A stretch of DNA of 64,000 bases. Origin: Gracilibacillus dipsosauri. GTDB taxonomy: Bacteria > Bacillota > Bacilli > Bacillales > Amphibacillaceae. The stretch is taken from contig NZ_QGTD01000021.1 in assembly GCF_003176895.1 (NCBI RefSeq), positions 124,001 through 188,000 of the forward strand, read 5' to 3'. Positions 36,809 to 45,990 of the stretch are shown one piece after another. Each line of letters begins with the position of its first letter. Position 1 is the first letter of the stretch. The notes beneath the pieces are model-generated. The model had not been told where the DNA came from and did no database searches. It saw only the letters and a program-made list of their open reading frames with translations. The translations under genes and the position numbers were made by a program.

Positions 36809-37561
36809 TTACCATTCTAGTAAGGTCAAAAAATGACTGATGTGGTCGGAAACCTTCTTAGGATGGGTCAAAGTGATGATGTGATTAGCGCCAGGTATAC
36901 TCACAAAGTTAATATTGGGAATTTCCTTATATAATTGTGCGATTTTAAAGAGATCTTCTGAGTCCTCCTCGCCTATGATAAAAAGTGTCTTCGTTTTAAT
37001 ATCTCCCAATCTTTCCATCGCTGAATTGAAGGAGACAGTTTCGAATGTTTTCCAATCAAAGGACTTTTGAATATTATGTATCATCATTTCGCGCAATAAA
37101 TCGTATGCTTTTCCGATAGAAACGCTCCAGGAAGGCTCACTTAATGTTATATTAGTCATTTTCTCGACATCTGGTGCAGCTTTAGAAACTCGGCTCTCTA
37201 ATTCCGCATGTTCGGAAGAAAATTTAAACCCCGACAGGCCTGGAGCGACCAATACCAGTTGAGAAACCCTTTTCGGATAGGTCAGAGTAAAATCAGTTGC
37301 AATTTGTCCGCCTAGGGAATGTCCAACGAGGGCACCTTTCTTAATTTTAAGATGGTCCAAAAGTTTTCTAAGATCCTCAACATAATCAATGGGTTCATTC
37401 GGAATGGGTGACCTTCCTGCACCCCGGACATCAAGAGTGATTACTTTGAACGACTTTGAAAGATGTGGTGTGATGAATTCCCAGTCACGTGAATCCATAG
37501 CTCCACTATGAAGGAGTATAACCGGCTTTCCGTTTCCTTTAATTTCGTAATGAAGATCCAT
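36809..37561 (-). CDS. Alpha/beta hydrolase
   Basis: 250 residues with the full fold: oxyanion region LLHSGAMDSRDW, nucleophile elbow GHSLGG (Ser near residue 100), Asp in FIIGEEDSED and catalytic His in GANHIIT near residue 229. The substrate cannot be told; the set resembles 3-oxoadipate enol-lactonase-like and general esterase members. It starts at 37561 behind AAAGGAG. There are no partner genes. Confidence 0.87.
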   Translation of the reverse strand: MDLHYEIKGNGKPVILLHSGAMDSRDWEFITPHLSKSFKVITLDVRGAGRSPIPNEPIDYVEDLRKLLDHLKIKKGALVGHSLGGQIATDFTLTYPKRVSQLVLVAPGLSGFKFSSEHAELESRVSKAAPDVEKMTNITLSEPSWSVSIGKAYDLLREMMIHNIQKSFDWKTFETVSFNSAMERLGDIKTKTLFIIGEEDSEDLFKIAQLYKEIPNINFVSIPGANHIITLTHPKKVSDHISHFLTLLEW

Positions 37562-37813
37562 CTATTTCAATCTCCTTTCCCTGAAAAAAGTAGGCACTGC
37601 TCATGACTATCTTCGTTTCATTTCTAAGATTCCTTTTCATATCCCCCAAACAGTTCATAAAACCATTTATTAAACTTGTTCGGTTAAAAAGGAAGTTTAA
37701 TGTACCTTACAAATGATTTAATTGTTTAAGAAGGTCCTATTTCACGACTTTATTAATGTCCATCCGCTTTAATGTTCCAATGAGTGATTTTAGAACCTAA
37801 ACATCCCCCTTAT

Positions 37814-37862
37814 TTATTTCACACACTGTGATGAAACGATAATAACACAGTGTGTGAAATAA
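37814..37862. promoter_or_regulatory. Large palindromic operator before a truncated TetR gene
   Basis: TTATTTCACACACTGTG (37814–37830) and CACAGTGTGTGAAATAA (37846–37862), 17-bp perfect arms with a 15-bp spacer, directly upstream of the start at 37881. The ACACTGTG core is shared with the operator of the intact TetR gene at 32860. Confidence 0.65.
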
Positions 37863-37880
37863 AAGCAAGAGGTGATTTAA

Positions 37881-37940
37881 ATGCCGAAAATAGTTGATCA
37901 TGATCACAAAAGAAAAATGATCGCTGAAACAGCTTGGTTC
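37881..37940 (+). pseudogene. TetR-family regulator, 5' stub
   Basis: Behind AGAGGTG an ATG opens MPKIVDHDHKRKMIAETAWF, very like the start of the TetR protein at 32860 (MPRIVNHEKRRKSIAVAAWN). Similarity ends after about 20 residues, where the sequence runs into unrelated DNA leading to the tcpC remnant. The repressor body is deleted. Confidence 0.7.
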
Positions 37941-38033
37941 AAAACGGGTTCTTTTAATTTAATTATGGGTCTGCGGGTTGTTTTTGATCAAACCTTTATT
38001 CTAAAAAGCTACAGTAAATAAACTTAATCATTT

Positions 38034-38943
38034 TTACTCGACAATCATCCAATTTGTATCTTTTTCTAACGTGATTATATATTGCGAATACTGTGTGGCT
38101 TTTGTTGCTTCGTCAATATATTTAACAGTAACCCATACTTTTATTTGGTTCTCTATGGTCTGGAATACTGGATTGACTAGCCCTGAAAATAGATAATCCT
38201 TACCAATCGGTGGTAAAGCATTATTTTTCACATAATAATCAAGTTCCTGTTCTGTTGCAGTCGGATAAAATGTAAAGAACGTCTCCAAAAACTCTGTCAC
38301 TTCTTGCACAGTATCGGAATCAACTGTACCATTACTTTCAGGTTGTTGTGGCTCATAGTCTGATTTATTCGGTAGCTACATAAGGTAGGGTTTTGTTTAA
38401 TAACTAAGTTACCTATATTATCTTGATGTAGTATGATTCGATAGGTGGATCGGACCCTTTCGCTATTTTTATCTTCCGTAATTTTTTGATCTACCGAATA
38501 AACAACCGCATAGGTACTATCATTCTTTGGTGACACTGACCAGATATCAATACCACTCACACTGGAACTAGTAGGAATATCCACTCTAACAGTATCGGTA
38601 TTTAATGCTTGTAATTCCTCTGTCAAATAGTGACTGATCTTTTCCACCCGTTGTTCAATGGAATCTTTTTCATTTTGCCATGTGTAGTAATCTTTCACAA
38701 AGTTTTTCGTAAAGCTCTCAATCGCATTGGTATCCATGATCTTGGTTTCAATGATTTCTCTTTCATGAACGGTATGTTGATCAATTGCTGTAAAGTTTTT
38801 ATAGATCCCAAAGGCTAGGCTACCAATAAGTAATATCCATAAAAGAGTTACTGTTTTTTACGTGTACCGACAGTCCGTACTTTCATTTTTCTGGATTTTG
38901 CTTCGGTCGTTTGTTTTTCTTTTCTTTTAAAAAATCTTCTCAT
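38034..38943 (-). pseudogene. Tn916-type conjugation protein TcpC/Orf13, frameshifted
   Basis: Starting at 38943 (MRRFFKRKEKQTTEAKSRKM), the gene shifts frame near 38860 into KTVTLLWILLIGSLAFGIY (the membrane anchor), runs through SFTKNFVKDYYTW and LVIKQNPTLC, shifts again near 38375, and ends with VTEFLETFF, ALPPIGKDYLFSGL and WVTVKYIDEATKATQ at 38034. The order anchor, then two NTF2-like domains, is that of TcpC, the assembly protein of Gram-positive conjugation machines. Two frameshifts make it inactive. A second fragment lies at 24816–25156 in opposite orientation. Confidence 0.82.
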
Positions 38944-39084
38944 CTGATTCAAACCTTTCTATTGTTTAATACGTCCAGCTCCAATTAAGTGCTTTTGCCA
39001 GTAGGTTGTAGTCTACAGATGGAGTTTAATAATAAGTATAGACTTATTGAATTTCATCATGTGGTATGCTACATTAGGAATGTC

Positions 39085-39108
39085 ACTTATTAAAAGGCTT
39101 TAATAAGT
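39085..39108. promoter_or_regulatory. Palindromic operator of the ROK regulator
   Basis: ACTTATTAAA-AGGC-TTTAATAAGT, perfect 10-bp arms, ending 16 nt before the regulator's start codon. The same element with one changed base is repeated at 40191–40214. Confidence 0.75.
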
Positions 39109-39124
39109 TGAATGAGGTGTAATA

Positions 39125-40153
39125 ATGATGAATGAGACCGAAAAATCATTAGATAAAGAAATCCTATCGAGCATCCGTCAAGTGATGTTCAAAAATGGAA
39201 GTGCAACTAAAGGCGAACTTAGAGATACATTAGATATTAGCTTCCCGACAATAAGTAAGTTCCTCTCGCGAATGGAGAAAAATGAGGAAGTGGTATCAGT
39301 TGGTTTAGATGAATCGAGTGGAGGAAGAAGGGCCAAACGATACCTGTATAATCACGACTGTATGTTAGGTTTGGCTATTATCTTAGAGCGTGACAAGGTG
39401 AATTATCTTATTTTTAATTGTGCGGGGGAAGTTAAAGAAGAAGGGAAAGGACCAAGTGTCTTAACAGATGATGGGCTTTCTTCATTAACAACTTTTATTG
39501 AAGAAATAATCACAACGCACTCTTCGAAAATTAAATCTTTAGCAATTGGTGTGCCGGGTTCGGTTAATAATGATCGAATATTTTATATACCAGACTATAA
39601 ATCATTTCAAAATGTTGATCTAAAGGGCCACTTTGAGGATTATTTTTCATTGCCTGTTGTCATTGAAAATGATATGAATGCAGCTGTACTTGGGTTTTAC
39701 TATCACAGAAGGATGAAGGATAATCGATCACTCGTCTATTTAAATGTTAGTCACAATGGTCAAGGTGCTGGATTTATGATAAATGGTGATGTCGTTCGTG
39801 GAAGCACATTTTTTGCCGGGGAGATTTCCTTTGTGCCTCAATATAGTGATCGAAATTTTGGACAAGCTTTTGAAAAAAAAGCCAGCTTCGGTAAGAAACT
39901 GATTTATGAAAATAAACAAATCGATGCTATCAGCAGGTTAGTCGCCTCCTTCGTAGCAATCATCAACCCTCATACAATTATTTTTTGTAGTGATGAAATG
40001 AATCAACGGCTGGTAAAAGAGATTAATAGGATTAGCTCAACCTATATCCCATCAGAGCATCTTCCCGAGATTGTGATGAGCAACTGGAGACAAGACTATT
40101 TATTTGGGTTACGGAAGTTAGGTCTAGATTTAATAATGAATCGACCAATATAG
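39125..40153 (+). CDS. ROK-family transcriptional regulator
   Basis: 342 residues. The N-terminal winged helix (NGSATKGELRDTLDISFPTISKFLSRMEK) precedes a ROK sugar-kinase-like domain (LAIGVPGSV; VVIENDMNAAVLG). The normal ROK zinc site, CxCGxxGCxE, is absent: the region reads EISFVPQYSDRNFGQAFEKK, so the protein is unlikely to be a kinase and has lost the structural zinc. It appears to bind the palindrome before its own gene and the copy before the exporter that follows. Confidence 0.85.
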   Translation: MMNETEKSLDKEILSSIRQVMFKNGSATKGELRDTLDISFPTISKFLSRMEKNEEVVSVGLDESSGGRRAKRYLYNHDCMLGLAIILERDKVNYLIFNCAGEVKEEGKGPSVLTDDGLSSLTTFIEEIITTHSSKIKSLAIGVPGSVNNDRIFYIPDYKSFQNVDLKGHFEDYFSLPVVIENDMNAAVLGFYYHRRMKDNRSLVYLNVSHNGQGAGFMINGDVVRGSTFFAGEISFVPQYSDRNFGQAFEKKASFGKKLIYENKQIDAISRLVASFVAIINPHTIIFCSDEMNQRLVKEINRISSTYIPSEHLPEIVMSNWRQDYLFGLRKLGLDLIMNRPI

Positions 40154-40190
40154 AATATTTTTTAAAAGATTCTAAGGAATTTATGTTACT

Positions 40191-40214
40191 ACTTATTAAA
40201 GTAGTTTAAAAAGT
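40191..40214. promoter_or_regulatory. Second copy of the ROK operator, upstream of the MFS exporter
   Basis: ACTTATTAAA-GTAG-TTTAAAAAGT: the left half is identical to that at 39085 and the right half differs by one base, with the same 4-bp spacer. It lies about 100 nt before the Bcr/CflA gene. Confidence 0.65.
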
Positions 40215-40315
40215 GGTTAATAGCTTCAAGAATGAGGGAATCATTAATGAAAAAGCAAATGAGGAAGCTATGGGATGAAATCAGTGAGTTTTGATATATT
40301 TAGGAGTGATGATAA

Positions 40316-41545
40316 ATGAACCTTGAAAAAGAAGTAGCAATACAACATAATCCGACAGGAACAGCTCGATTGGGATTAGCATTGCTCCTTGGATTGCTTG
40401 CCTTTTTAGGACCACTTAATATTGATATGTATTTGCCTAGTTTCCCTGGAATTGCTCAAGATTTAGATACAAGTGCTACACTTGTGCAATCAAGTTTAAC
40501 GGCATGCCTACTAGGGCTGGCGATAGGACAGTTGCTAGTTGGCCCTATTAGTGATGCTGAAGGAAGACGGAAACCGTTAATTGTTGCTACGTTCCTGTTT
40601 GCTTTAGCGTCCATTCTATGTGCCCTTGCTCCTAATATTGTGGTATTGATTGCAGCACGATTTATACAAGGACTAACCGCCTCTGCAGGGGTTGTTCTTT
40701 CACGTGCAGTAGTACGAGATGTGTTCAACGGACGAGAACTTACGAAGTTTTTTTCATTACTAATGGTTATTAATGCGGTAGCTCCGATGATAGCACCAAT
40801 AATGGGTGGTTTCATCTTGTCTTTTGAAGCGACCAGTTGGAAAAGTATTTTTTTCTTTTTAGGCTTCATTGGGCTGTTAATGGTCATGGTAGTTGCAACA
40901 AAACTAAAAGAAACATTACCAGCAAGTAGACGGATTCCAAGTTCGGTAGGAGCTTCATTAACAACGATGGGCAGCTTGCTCAAGGATCGTTCATTTATTG
41001 GCTATGCCTTAGTAGTTGGTTTTGTCCATGGCGGCAGTTTTGCCTATGTATCTGGTACACCTTTTGTCTATCAGGATATTTATGGAGTATCTCCTCAAGT
41101 ATTTAGTGTGTTATTTGGTATCAATGGACTGGCAATTATAACAGGTAGCTTTCTTATAGGGCGTTTTAGTGGAATTATTCACGAACAAAAGTTGCTTCAG
41201 ACCGCAGTTGTGGTTGCGTTAACTGCAACCTCGCTTTTGCTTGTGATGACAATCATAGAAGGACCATTAGTATCGCTCGTTATCTTAATTTTTATATACA
41301 TGATTACGATGGGGATGATTACGACAAGTACCTTTACATTAGGGATGGCTAATCAAGCTCATCGTGCAGGAAGTGCAAGTGCAGTTTTAGGTATGCTTCC
41401 ATTATTGCTTGGTTCCATATTTTCACCACTTGCGGGTATTAATGAGGCATCGTCGATTCCAATGGGGGCAATATTATTTACAACCTCCCTCATCGGTTTT
41501 ATTATATTATTTACATGCGTTAAAAAGGTTGAGGTTGAGGCATGA
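40316..41545 (+). CDS. Bcr/CflA-family multidrug efflux MFS transporter
   Basis: 409 residues with twelve hydrophobic segments. NIDMYLPSFPGIAQDL in the first helix region and GPISDAEGRRKPL between helices 2 and 3 are Bcr/CflA signatures, as is RFIQGLTASAGVVLSRAVVRD. Members expel drugs such as bicyclomycin and chloramphenicol. The ROK operator copy upstream links it to the regulator next door. It begins at 40316 after AGGAGTG. Confidence 0.9.
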   Translation: MNLEKEVAIQHNPTGTARLGLALLLGLLAFLGPLNIDMYLPSFPGIAQDLDTSATLVQSSLTACLLGLAIGQLLVGPISDAEGRRKPLIVATFLFALASILCALAPNIVVLIAARFIQGLTASAGVVLSRAVVRDVFNGRELTKFFSLLMVINAVAPMIAPIMGGFILSFEATSWKSIFFFLGFIGLLMVMVVATKLKETLPASRRIPSSVGASLTTMGSLLKDRSFIGYALVVGFVHGGSFAYVSGTPFVYQDIYGVSPQVFSVLFGINGLAIITGSFLIGRFSGIIHEQKLLQTAVVVALTATSLLLVMTIIEGPLVSLVILIFIYMITMGMITTSTFTLGMANQAHRAGSASAVLGMLPLLLGSIFSPLAGINEASSIPMGAILFTTSLIGFIILFTCVKKVEVEA

Positions 41546-41620
41546 TGTACCTTTTGTTTTCGTACAATGCTAGTTATGAAGATTATTAGTTCTCATGAAA
41601 ATGAACATATACAATTATTT

Positions 41621-41656
41621 GTCCCACTGATTTTATTTCAGTTGGGCTTTTTTTAT
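41621..41656 (+). terminator. Terminator of the MFS gene
   Basis: GTCCCACTGA pairs with TCAGTTGGGC (one mismatch) over an 8-nt loop, followed by seven T. The rest of 41657–42082 shows no gene. Confidence 0.75.
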
Positions 41657-42082
41657 GGGAAAAAGAATAAAGATATGCTCAATTGTGTCTAGCTCCAAGC
41701 ATCCAAAAAATCGCTGTCATTCTTTTCAATTTCTGTACTTTCAATTCATTTGTGAATGACTATATCGTGATTATTAGGCTTGTTGCTCTAGCATCATTTC
41801 GATCCTTATCAAAATTATATTGAGGTAATAGTCGAGTGCAGAGTAAGATAACCTTAATAAATCGATATAGTAAGCGGGTGCTTAAGATAGCCTAAAATAA
41901 TGAAATACAAGTTGCACAATGTTACACAGACACATTCAATTCTATTTTTAAACCGTTTAGAAAGTTTGTCTTTAGCTCAAATTCCATTGCAATAGGTAAA
42001 TTTAACTTTCTTTCCATCTATAAATTGTGTAATCTATATTAATAGAGTAACCTATTTATTTCCACCAAAAATAGAGGTGATC

Positions 42083-42748
42083 ATGATGCTAAAACAATAT
42101 AAAAAATGGCAGCGAAATAAGAGAGTGAAGAAAATTAAAGAAGGTGATGGACATCGGATAAAGCCCTTTCGGTTCTGGCAATTGTTTACGAGGACAATCT
42201 TTCATATACATTTGAACGATCAAGAAGGTGTAAGGAGGAAGTATTCTGTCAGTGTAGAGTTTTTTGACGAGAAAGAGCAGGCAAAGCTTTATATCGATGA
42301 TCGGCATACCGCTACATCTGATGTACCTGCATCTTTTCCGGTGCCAGATGGATACATTGAGCTCGACATGACCATGTATGGCTTGAAGCGTATGCATTAT
42401 GTAAGTGGAGAAGCAGAACAAATGCTTGAACCAGATCGCAGAAGTGCTGAGGGCTTGAGGAAAAGGTTTCACTGGAAATTTCCAATGATTAGTAAATGGA
42501 TTGGTTGGATTGCTGTTTTTACTCTACTTGTGTCACTTGTACTTGGAATTCCGCAAATCATTGAGGTTATTACATATATGGACTTTATCAGAGAGCATGT
42601 CGCTACTTTTACCTCACCTATTCAACTGCCACAATCGCTGAACATAACCTTACTTATTCTCTCAGCTATTGCTGCCCTTGAACGTGCACTGACACTTAAA
42701 AATCATTGGCTGATAGATATGGAAACAAACAGCTTCGAGGATTTTTAG
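42083..42748 (+). CDS. Hypothetical membrane protein
   Basis: About 221 residues. A basic cytoplasmic N-terminal half (KKWQRNKRVKKIKEGDGHRI), a beta-like region with EFFDEKEQAKLYIDD and PVPDGYIELDMTMYG, then two hydrophobic segments (ISKWIGWIAVFTLLVSLVLGI; ITLLILSAIAALERALTL). I recognise no family. Either the ATG at 42083 or the next one at 42086 fits the AGAGG site. It is followed after 19 nt by an AraC-type gene. Confidence 0.65.
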   Translation: MMLKQYKKWQRNKRVKKIKEGDGHRIKPFRFWQLFTRTIFHIHLNDQEGVRRKYSVSVEFFDEKEQAKLYIDDRHTATSDVPASFPVPDGYIELDMTMYGLKRMHYVSGEAEQMLEPDRRSAEGLRKRFHWKFPMISKWIGWIAVFTLLVSLVLGIPQIIEVITYMDFIREHVATFTSPIQLPQSLNITLLILSAIAALERALTLKNHWLIDMETNSFEDF

Positions 42749-42767
42749 GAGAGTACGAGAAAAAGAA

Positions 42768-43661
42768 ATGCATTTAGCTTTAAAAAAAGAAGTGGAGGAG
42801 AAAGCAAGGGGGCATTTTATTTTGAACACACAAACAGATAAGGTGAATTTTTGGAAAAGTAAACATTTGGATTTAATGGCTTGTTTACGTGCTAGCTATG
42901 TTAATCATGCTTTCTCTAAGCATGCCCATCGTGAATTTGCTATCGGAGTTATTGAAGATGGTGTGGAGGGATTTTACTATAAGGGAGAAATACAATTTGC
43001 GCGGAAAAATAATTTGGTTATTATAAATCCTGAAGAAGTTCACACAGGCTATCCAGCTAACACTTGTGGCTATACTTATCGTATGATTTATCCAGAAAAA
43101 AAATTAATTGAAGAGATATTAGGGATCGAGCATACAGCTAAAAATCATTTGTTTTTCAAAAAAGTGCTGATTAGCGATCCTGAAATAGTCTATTTGTTCC
43201 TAGATTTGCATTACACTCTAGAATATTCAGACTCTGAACTGGAGCAAAAAGAGAAATTTATCCGTTTTTTTTCAATGCTGCTACAAGGTTTTGCGGAAAA
43301 ATCATGGAATCATGTGAAGGAAAGCACTTTACCACAACAAAGAATCCAAAGAGTAAAAGACTACATACACGAATGTTATGATGAAGATATTACGTTATCA
43401 ACACTGGCAAGAATATCAGGTTTAAGTGAGTTTCAATTCTCTCGAACATTTTCGAAGCAATGCGGTATATCACCTCATGTTTATCTTAGTCAAATTCGAA
43501 TGGAAAAGGCAAAGAAATTATTAGATAACGGAATAACAATTGCGGAAGTAGCGGTAGCTGTAGGTTTTGTCGATCAAAGCCATTTCTCCAGACGTTTTAA
43601 GAAAATTTTTGGAATTACGCCCGGACAGTATGTAGCTGCCAGCAAGGATGTACAATACTGA
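42768..43661 (+). CDS. AraC-family transcriptional regulator
   Basis: 297 residues. The N-terminal cupin-type sensor (SKHAHREFAIGVIEDGVEGF; NPEEVHTGYPA) is followed by two C-terminal helix-turn-helices (LSTLARISGLSEFQFSRTFS; EVAVAVGFVDQSHFSRRFKK). AraC regulators of this type sit beside amino-acid or metabolite exporters, and an EamA gene follows after 56 nt, probably its target. Confidence 0.9.
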   Translation: MHLALKKEVEEKARGHFILNTQTDKVNFWKSKHLDLMACLRASYVNHAFSKHAHREFAIGVIEDGVEGFYYKGEIQFARKNNLVIINPEEVHTGYPANTCGYTYRMIYPEKKLIEEILGIEHTAKNHLFFKKVLISDPEIVYLFLDLHYTLEYSDSELEQKEKFIRFFSMLLQGFAEKSWNHVKESTLPQQRIQRVKDYIHECYDEDITLSTLARISGLSEFQFSRTFSKQCGISPHVYLSQIRMEKAKKLLDNGITIAEVAVAVGFVDQSHFSRRFKKIFGITPGQYVAASKDVQY

Positions 43662-43717
43662 TTACCATCTTTCCCCTATAATCAAATCACATCACGATTT
43701 TTTGAGGGGGAACAGAA

Positions 43718-44683
43718 TTGAGCGATAATAACCAATCATCTTTTTTAGGAGTTATATTTGGTATAGTTGCAGGCGCAGCATGGGGTTTAGCCTTTCTTAT
43801 ACCGAGTATGCTCTCCACTTTCACTTCGTTGGAAATTACTTTAGGGCGCTATTTGATGTATGGTTTATATTCTCTTACTTTATTCATTATCTACAAAAAA
43901 CATATCTTACCTATTCCGATAAGAATATGGTCTAGAGCGTTGCTTTATGCTTTTACTGGAAATGTCGGTTATTTCTTCTTTCTAGTATTAGGAATCCAAT
44001 ATGCAGGAGCTACCATTACTACATTAATTATTGGAACATTGCCGATTGTCATCAGTTTTGTTGGAAATTTACTGAATAAAGAATTTCCTTTTAAAATCAT
44101 GTTAATTCCTGCATGTTCCATACTAATAGGAATCCTTCTGGTGTATAGTAGTGAACAAGGAAATGACAGTAGTATCCTTGTTTCAAAGGGGAATCTTTTG
44201 CTCGGATTGCTATGCTGTTTCATTGCGCTCACCTTTTGGACCTGGTATGGAATATCTAACGCCAATTTTCTTAAAAAAGAATCCCAAGTTTCTGCTGATC
44301 TTTTTTCTACGATGGTTGGGATTCAAACATTAACATTGGTGTTATTCGTTTTGTTTATTAGTTGGGTAACCAATCAGCAAATAATGAGTAACCTTTTGGC
44401 TAAAGATTATCTTACGCATTATTTTATTGGTATTATCGTGTTAGGTATTATTGCTTCATGGATAGCGACATGGGCTTGGAACCAAACTTCAATGCGCTTA
44501 ACCGTATCTATGGCTGGGATGATGATTGTTTTTGAGACATTATTTGGGCTCCTTTATTCTTTTGTCTATCACATGACCATTCCTACTATTTGGGAATGGA
44601 TGAGTATCTTTTTTATTCTATTCGGTGTTACATTTGGCATTTGGAGAATTAATGGATTTAAAATTCTAAACAAAAGTCTATAG
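43718..44683 (+). CDS. EamA/DMT-family transporter
   Basis: 321 residues with ten hydrophobic segments in two EamA repeats (AGAAWGLAFLIPS; FIALTFWTWYGISNA). It starts with TTG at 43718 behind GAGGGGGA. DMT exporters move amino acids or small metabolites out of the cell; the substrate is unknown. Likely controlled by the AraC-type protein upstream. A weak hairpin (AGCAACC / GGTTGCT, 44712–44750) follows. Confidence 0.87.
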   Translation: MSDNNQSSFLGVIFGIVAGAAWGLAFLIPSMLSTFTSLEITLGRYLMYGLYSLTLFIIYKKHILPIPIRIWSRALLYAFTGNVGYFFFLVLGIQYAGATITTLIIGTLPIVISFVGNLLNKEFPFKIMLIPACSILIGILLVYSSEQGNDSSILVSKGNLLLGLLCCFIALTFWTWYGISNANFLKKESQVSADLFSTMVGIQTLTLVLFVLFISWVTNQQIMSNLLAKDYLTHYFIGIIVLGIIASWIATWAWNQTSMRLTVSMAGMMIVFETLFGLLYSFVYHMTIPTIWEWMSIFFILFGVTFGIWRINGFKILNKSL

Positions 44684-44830
44684 AAAACGATTAACTTATT
44701 AATAAAAATAAAGCAACCTAAGCCTTATATTGCTACGTGCTCTGGTTGCTATATTTTACCCAGCGTAAACTGGCAGTAAACTCCTCTGATTGAAGTTCAC
44801 TTTATTGTAAGATGCTAGAGGGAAAAAAGG

Positions 44831-44876
44831 TTGCAACTCTCAGAAAACATGATATAATACGTAATCATTACGATTT
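44831..44876 (+). promoter_or_regulatory. Promoter with Zur-like box 1
   Basis: TTGCAA (44831–44836), 16-bp spacer, TATAAT (44853–44858). The 21-bp box at 44856–44876 reads AATACGTAAT-C-ATTACGATTT against the Bacillus Zur consensus halves AAATCGTAAT and ATTACGATTT, with two mismatches, and overlaps the -10 box. Confidence 0.8.
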
Positions 44877-44956
44877 ATTCCGATGTATATAGTTATTTAA
44901 TAAAGGGGAGTGAAGAAAGACGCACCTTACATAAATGGAAAGTTTTTTTATTCAGT

Positions 44957-44977
44957 AAATCGTAATAATTACGATAA
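44957..44977 (+). promoter_or_regulatory. Zur-like box 2
   Basis: AAATCGTAAT-A-ATTACGATAA, an exact left half and a right half with two end mismatches. It is 15 nt before the start of the lipoprotein gene and about 100 nt after box 1. Two boxes before one operon suggest tight zinc repression. Confidence 0.8.
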
Positions 44978-44991
44978 AGGCGGGGAATATT

Positions 44992-45990
44992 TTGGTGAAT
45001 TTATTAAAAACGAGCAAATCATTCATAATGGTACTTGCTATTTTCGGGATTGTGTTTATGGCGGCCTGTCAACAAAATGAATCTTCATCTAAAGAGGCTG
45101 TCGCCAAGAATCAAGATGATATAGATCAAGAGCAACTATCCTTTACAGATAGCATGGAAAGAGAAGTAATCCTTGAAAAACGTCCAGAGAAGATAGTTGT
45201 ACTATCACCAGAAATGCTTAAAATGATCTACGATTTAGGTGGCGAAGCGGTCGGAAGAATGTCAACTAGCGCAATTCCTATTCCTGAAGAAGCACAGGAT
45301 TTACCTGAATTAGGGACGGTGAATCAAATTAATACAGAGCAATTAGTAGCCCTATCTCCAGATCTAGTCATAGGGTCACCAAATTTCCATGCAAATTTGG
45401 AAGGGATCATGGAGAGTAGCAACATTCCATTTGCGTTGCTGCAAATGCGTTCTTTTGATGATGTGAAAGAAGTGGCATTGCTGATCGGTGAAATATTGGA
45501 TAAAGAAGACATAGCTAGTCAGAAAATAAAAGAAGCGGAAGAGGAGATATCCAATCTCCAAAATAAGTTACCACAAGATGACCACCCTTCCGTAGTTGTT
45601 CTAAATGTTACCGCGAAAAGTGTTTCTGTTCAAAGAGCCAATACGACTGCAATTGAAATCGGAGATTTACTCCATGTAGAGAATATTGGAAAAGATATGC
45701 AAGCAAATCCTGATTCTCAAACGTCTGCCCCATATAGTCTAGAAACTATTGTTGAAAAGCAACCGGACTATGTGCTATTAACGATTCATGGAAGTGTAGA
45801 TGCAGGAAAGGAAAAAATCAAAGAAGATTTAGAAGCGAATCCAGCTTGGAACTCACTAAAAGCTGTTCAAGAGGGGAATGTTCATATTATCCCTTCCGAG
45901 AAATATCTATCAAATCCTGGTTTTGATTATGCAGACACTATGAAGCATATGGCAGAAATCGTCTATCCAGAAGTGTTTCATAATGAATGA
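44992..45990 (+). CDS. BtuF/FecB-type ABC substrate-binding lipoprotein
   Basis: 332 residues. The lipoprotein signal ends MAAC and is followed by a polar linker. The fold is that of helical-backbone class III binding proteins (ERPEKIVVLSPEMLKMIYDLGG; QLVALSPDLVIGS), which capture siderophores, haem or cobalamin. The start is TTG 44992 or GTG 44995. Being Zur-regulated and co-transcribed with a CobN-type chelatase, it may bind a zinc chelate or a tetrapyrrole (inference). The sequence alone does not name the ligand. Confidence 0.83.
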   Translation: MVNLLKTSKSFIMVLAIFGIVFMAACQQNESSSKEAVAKNQDDIDQEQLSFTDSMEREVILEKRPEKIVVLSPEMLKMIYDLGGEAVGRMSTSAIPIPEEAQDLPELGTVNQINTEQLVALSPDLVIGSPNFHANLEGIMESSNIPFALLQMRSFDDVKEVALLIGEILDKEDIASQKIKEAEEEISNLQNKLPQDDHPSVVVLNVTAKSVSVQRANTTAIEIGDLLHVENIGKDMQANPDSQTSAPYSLETIVEKQPDYVLLTIHGSVDAGKEKIKEDLEANPAWNSLKAVQEGNVHIIPSEKYLSNPGFDYADTMKHMAEIVYPEVFHNE

